NCBI GenBank assembly: GCA_012514865.1 | Contig: JAAYZO010000857.1 | Coordinates: forward strand, 1 to 8,632 | Direction: 5' to 3' | Length of the DNA: 8,632 bases | From: Lentisphaerota bacterium | Lineage (GTDB): Bacteria > Verrucomicrobiota > Lentisphaeria > Oligosphaerales > JAFGRS01 | In this document: one piece after another, positions 6,606 to 8,632 of the stretch | How the letters are laid out: each line of letters starts with the position of its first letter | How positions within the stretch are numbered: the first letter of the stretch is position 1 | Translations under genes and position numbers: made by a program | Notes under the pieces: generated by a model | Told to the model about the DNA's origin: nothing | Databases searched by the model: none | The model's input: the letters and a program-made list of their open reading frames with translations, nothing else

Positions 6606-7243
6606 GGCGCGGCCTCCGCTCCCGCCTCGACAGGACCGTCGGGGGTGCCCGGACCGAAGACCCAGTGCATGCGGCGCTGACGCCGTACCCCGGGCGGAAG
6701 GAAGCCGGTGCGCATGGGAGCGCGGGCGTCGTAGCAGCACACCACCAGGGCCTCCTCGGCCGCTTCGGGCAGGTCGCCCAGCGCCCGCACCGGGACACCC
6801 ATGAAGGCCGCACGACGGTCGTCCGCATAGACCGCACTCAGAACAAGGTCGCACTCGCGGACGCCGAGGTAGGCGATCTCGGCCAGATCGCCGTCGCCGA
6901 CGAAGGCCACCGAGCGCACCCCCCGCGCCCGCAGATCGCGACAGAGCTGCGAGCTGCGCCGACGGGCTTCACGATAGAAACGCATGGAGAACTCGAGAAA
7001 TTCCAGGGTCAGGCGCGTCTTCTCGGCGAGGCCCTTCGGCGTCAGGAAGTAGTCCCAGCGCCGGGCGTGCACGACGCGCACATGCAGCAGGCCTTTGCCC
7101 ACCATACGCGCCAGAAGCTGATGCGCCAGCTTCAGACTCACGCCGAGCTCACGCGCCACCAGGCGGTTGCTCAGACGGCAGTCCTGCTCGACCGTGCGCA
7201 GGATGTCGAGTTCGTAGAGGGCGTGACGATCCGGTGCTGTCAT
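6602..7243 (-). CDS. EPS-type MarR-like winged-helix regulator with Rossmann-like C-terminal domain
   Basis: 213-residue predicted transcriptional regulator. Residues about 8-70 form a winged helix-turn-helix with recognition region ARELGVSLKLAHQLL (30-44) and a wing ending in YFLTPKGLAEKTRLT (65-79). This pattern matches the EPS-associated MarR-like family found in polysaccharide clusters. A basic amphipathic helix (about 80-105) leads to a second domain starting RGVRSVAFVGDGDLAEIAYL, whose GxGxxA turn (116-121) after a beta strand suggests Rossmann-type nucleotide or nucleotide-sugar binding. A Pro/Gly/Ala tail ends the protein. The ATG at 7243 is chosen by domain fit. A GTG at 7348 with AGGA upstream would add 35 low-complexity residues and is less likely. 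It is the first gene of the operon, and the promoter and palindrome upstream suggest that it controls itself and the genes after it. Activator or repressor action, and the ligand, are unknown. Confidence 0.85.
   Translation of the reverse strand: MTAPDRHALYELDILRTVEQDCRLSNRLVARELGVSLKLAHQLLARMVGKGLLHVRVVHARRWDYFLTPKGLAEKTRLTLEFLEFSMRFYREARRRSSQLCRDLRARGVRSVAFVGDGDLAEIAYLGVRECDLVLSAVYADDRRAAFMGVPVRALGDLPEAAEEALVVCCYDARAPMRTGFLPPGVRRQRRMHWVFGPGTPDGPVEAGAEAAP
6613..6617 (-). promoter_or_regulatory. Shine-Dalgarno site for the PPP phosphatase
   Basis: GGAGG on the minus strand ends 7 bp before the ATG at 6605. It lies inside the end of the regulator gene and fixes the phosphatase start, ruling out the 83-residue upstream extension. 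Confidence 0.75.
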
Positions 7244-7256
7244 GGACGTAGAAGGC

Positions 7257-7272
7257 CCGCCGCCGGCGGCGG
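7257..7272. promoter_or_regulatory. 16-bp GC-only palindrome 13 bp before the regulator start
   Basis: CCGCCGCC followed by GGCGGCGG is perfectly self-complementary. It lies in the predicted leader of the regulator mRNA, close to the ribosome-entry region. It could act as a second operator or as a leader fold that limits translation. In such GC-rich DNA it may be accidental. Confidence 0.3.
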
Positions 7273-7362
7273 TTCCCGGAGACGCTCCGCCGGGTCGTCT
7301 ATGCACGCAGCAGGCGGCCGCCGACTCGGCGCAGACAACCCCACTCACCGTTTCCTGCGGTA

Positions 7363-7391
7363 ACTATAGGAGAGTGCCCGGGGCTTGGCAA
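7363..7391 (-). promoter_or_regulatory. Sigma70-like promoter of the glycan operon
   Basis: On the minus strand, -35 TTGCCA (7391-7386) and -10 TATAGT (7368-7363) are separated by exactly 17 bp. Each hexamer is one base off consensus (TTGACA, TATAAT). The predicted transcript starts near 7356, about 110 nt before the regulator ATG at 7243. It is the best promoter match I see in the window and stands before the first gene of the tightly packed run. Confidence 0.65.
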
Positions 7392-7398
7392 GCCCCGG
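7378..7398. promoter_or_regulatory. Perfect 21-bp palindrome over the -35 box, candidate operator
   Basis: The 10-bp arms CCGGGGCTTG and CAAGCCCCGG are fully complementary around one central G at 7388. The site covers the whole -35 hexamer and part of the spacer. That is the expected place and size for a dimeric winged-helix regulator, such as the one encoded immediately downstream, to repress. As RNA it would form a stem without a following T-run, so a terminator is less likely. Confidence 0.55.
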
Positions 7399-7412
7399 CG
7401 GGCGCGGGTTTC

Positions 7413-7433
7413 AGGCGGATGTTTCATCCGTCT
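7413..7433. other. Inverted repeat upstream of the promoter
   Basis: Arms AGGCGGATG and CATCCGTCT pair over 9 positions with one G-T, around a TTT loop. The core CGGATG/CATCCG is perfect. It lies just upstream of the -35 palindrome and could be an upstream regulator site. Function is not shown. Confidence 0.35.
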
Positions 7434-7563
7434 CGTGTGGGACATCGTGTCGTTGTGCTGTCGATGCCGTTGCGGCTCGTGGACGCGTTCGCGTCTGTGG
7501 ACCCTCGCGCTCCAACCGCGGTGCCCGGTCCAACAACGCCTGGAGGGCGACAGGCCTCTGGAT

Positions 7564-7609
7564 CGGAGCTTCCGTCACTGGCAGGTAACGGTCAGTGGAG
7601 GAAGATCCG
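7564..7609 (-). terminator. Nested inverted repeat directly after the reductase stop
   Basis: On the minus strand the 10-nt arms CGGATCTTCC and GGAAGCTCCG pair with one mismatch, and an inner CACTG/CAGTG pair lies between them. The structure begins on the base after the stop codon. There is no T-run, so it may be an mRNA 3'-end stabiliser or part of a factor-dependent end rather than a classical intrinsic terminator. Confidence 0.35.
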
Positions 7610-8458
7610 TCAGGGCGTCGCGGCGGGGCGGCGGAAGAGGGGCACGAGGCCGGCGGCGAGCTGTCGGAGGGCCTGGTCTTCCTCGGGCAGGAGGGGGCGG
7701 TCCTTGGCGGCGACATTGAGGGCGATATGGAAGAGCCTGGCGTCGCCGGGCGGGAGGGCGGCGGTGACGCCCTGGGCGAGGGTCCAGCGCAGGGCGAGGG
7801 CGGCCTCGGCCGGGTCGCTGATCGGCTCGTACCAGCACTTGCGGAAGGGCCTCTCGGCGGCGGGCTTTCCGGCCGGCCAGGGGGTGCGGGCCATGGCCTT
7901 GAGAGCGAGGATGCCGAGGCCGTGCTGGCGGGCTTCGGCGAGGACCTCCTGGTCGAAGGCGGCCTGGTGGTGGCAGACGACGTTGACCGGGTAGAGGATG
8001 GTATCGAAGAGGCCGGTGCGGATGGCGGCGAGGGCGGCCTCGGCGGTGTGTGCCGAGAAGCCGAGGAAGCGCGTGAGGCCCTGCTCACGGGCGGCGCGGA
8101 ATGCCTCTATGGCGCCGCCGGGGGCGAGGGCGGCCTCGAGGTCCTTCTGGACATCCTGGAGGGCATGAAGCTGGTAGAGATCGACGTGGTCGGTGCCGAG
8201 GCGCGCCAGGGACTCGCGCAGCTCCGCGGCGGCGCCGGCGCGGTCGCGGCAGGTGGTCTTGCAGGCGAGGAAGACGCGGTCGCGGCGGCCTTTGAGGGCG
8301 TGTCCGAGCGTCGCTTCGGCCTCGCCCTTGCCGTAGCTCGGGGCGACGTCGACGTAGTTGACGCCGCGTTCGATCGCGTCGGCGACGATACGGTCGGCGT
8401 CGGACGGCGTCTCGCCGATGACGACAATGCCGCCCAGGCCGACCACGGAGAGATCCAC
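7610..8458 (-). CDS. Aldo/keto reductase, N-terminus uncertain
   Basis: NAD(P)H-dependent oxidoreductase of the aldo/keto reductase superfamily, a cytoplasmic TIM barrel reducing an aldehyde or ketone. From the GTG at 8458 there are 282 residues. The catalytic tetrad is complete: D37 and Y42 in YVDVAPSYG, K67 in FLACKTT, and H98 in LYQLHAL. Barrel strands continue through RFLGFSAHT (130-138) and LGILALKAMAR (181-191). Family similarity continues upstream of the GTG: the same frame reads PRRPLGRTG just before it, the usual first strand, so the real start is probably near 8485-8515. No ATG, GTG or TTG is in frame there; only a CTG (8488) and an ATT (8515) are available. It is separated from the operon by 366 bp and probably unrelated to it. 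The substrate is unknown. Confidence 0.85.
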   Translation of the reverse strand: MDLSVVGLGGIVVIGETPSDADRIVADAIERGVNYVDVAPSYGKGEAEATLGHALKGRRDRVFLACKTTCRDRAGAAAELRESLARLGTDHVDLYQLHALQDVQKDLEAALAPGGAIEAFRAAREQGLTRFLGFSAHTAEAALAAIRTGLFDTILYPVNVVCHHQAAFDQEVLAEARQHGLGILALKAMARTPWPAGKPAAERPFRKCWYEPISDPAEAALALRWTLAQGVTAALPPGDARLFHIALNVAAKDRPLLPEEDQALRQLAAGLVPLFRRPAATP

Positions 8459-8529
8459 GCCGGTGCGGCCGAGGGGCCGGCGCGGCAGCGCCGCGGTGTC
8501 GTCGAGGCCTGAAATCCCGGAAGTTGTAA

Positions 8530-8632
8530 CTAGGATGGCAGGGTGATGCCGAAGACATCCATGATGCGGCGCTGGAGGGGTGTTGTCTCGGTGAAGACCT
8601 GACCGTAGCGGTTCGAGTACTTCACTCTGACC
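8530..8632 (-). CDS. C-terminal end of an unidentified protein, possibly a transposase
   Basis: The last 33 codons of a gene entering from the right edge, ending with TAG at 8530-8532. The visible residues include KYSNRYGQVFTETTPLQRR and end IMDVFGITLPS. A basic/aromatic strand followed by a short helix of the type 'LQRRIMDxFGI' resembles the C-termini of some IS4/IS1634-type transposases, but this is a weak recollection from a short fragment. Codons such as AGA and paired ACA are rarer in the neighbouring genes, which would fit acquired DNA. It could equally be the end of an ordinary host gene. Confidence 0.4.
   Translation of the reverse strand, partial: VRVKYSNRYGQVFTETTPLQRRIMDVFGITLPS

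Larger units (their letters stand above)
7244..7609. other. 366-bp intergenic control region, no gene seen
   Basis: It lies between the reductase stop and the regulator start. No open frame here resembles a known protein, and I see no tRNA or riboswitch consensus. It contains, from right to left, a nested inverted repeat at 7564-7609, hairpins at 7482-7495 and 7413-7433, the 21-bp palindrome at 7378-7398, the promoter at 7363-7391, and a 16-bp GC palindrome at 7257-7272. The predicted leader of the regulator mRNA is about 110 nt. Confidence 0.7.

Noticed and set aside
5544..6680. Plus-strand open frame opposite the PPP phosphatase
   Set aside because: Gly/Glu/Ala-rich antisense translation with no domain; the phosphatase frame has all family motifs.
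6606..6854. 83-residue N-terminal extension of the phosphatase
   Set aside because: It lies entirely within the regulator gene in another frame, has no conserved features, and a GGAGG site marks the ATG at 6605.
7244..7348. 35-residue N-terminal extension of the regulator from a GTG at 7348
   Set aside because: The added residues are low complexity and outside the winged-helix fold. The predicted transcript start near 7356 would leave almost no leader. It is not fully excluded, because AGGA precedes the GTG.
7378..7398. Intrinsic terminator for the reductase
   Set aside because: No T-run on either strand, more than 200 bp from the reductase stop, and it overlaps a promoter -35 box.
7595..8512. 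Plus-strand open frame of 305 codons opposite the reductase
   Set aside because: Antisense shadow of a frame with the full aldo/keto reductase tetrad.

Overview
The window carries eight genes, all on the minus strand, so transcription runs from high to low coordinates. Third codon positions are strongly G/C-rich throughout. That composition explains the long open frames on the plus strand, which I treat as antisense shadows. Shine-Dalgarno sites at two starts and a sigma70-like promoter indicate a bacterium. The lipid-linked-glycan flippase and heptose-phosphate phosphatase types point to a high-GC Gram-negative such as a proteobacterium or planctomycete. The sequence alone does not settle the phylum.

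Right end (8632 to about 7610): the last 33 codons of an unidentified protein, possibly a transposase, run in from the right edge. They are followed by an aldo/keto reductase whose reading frame has no ordinary start codon at the position where family similarity begins. A nested inverted repeat lies directly after the reductase stop.

Region 7609-7244 is a 366-bp non-coding stretch. It holds a good sigma70-like promoter (TTGCCA, 17 bp, TATAGT) with a perfect 21-bp palindrome over its -35 box, and several further inverted repeats. I read this as the control region of the operon that follows.

Region 7243-1 looks like one operon for a cell-surface or lipid-linked glycan. In transcription order it encodes: an EPS-type MarR-like winged-helix regulator fused to a Rossmann-like domain; a PPP-family metallophosphatase; a GmhB-like HAD phosphatase; an ERCC4 (XPF/Hef-type) nuclease with helix-hairpin-helix motifs; a PglK/MsbA-type ABC flippase; and two GT4 glycosyltransferases, the second cut by the left edge. 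The first five genes are packed with ATGA overlaps or gaps of 2-5 bp. The two glycosyltransferases follow after gaps of 106 and 40 bp.

A plausible joint role is that GmhB supplies a sugar-phosphate intermediate, the GT4 enzymes add sugars to a lipid carrier, the ABC protein flips the product across the inner membrane, and the regulator controls expression. The structure-specific DNA nuclease, translationally coupled to the flippase, is the member that does not fit and is the main item of interest.
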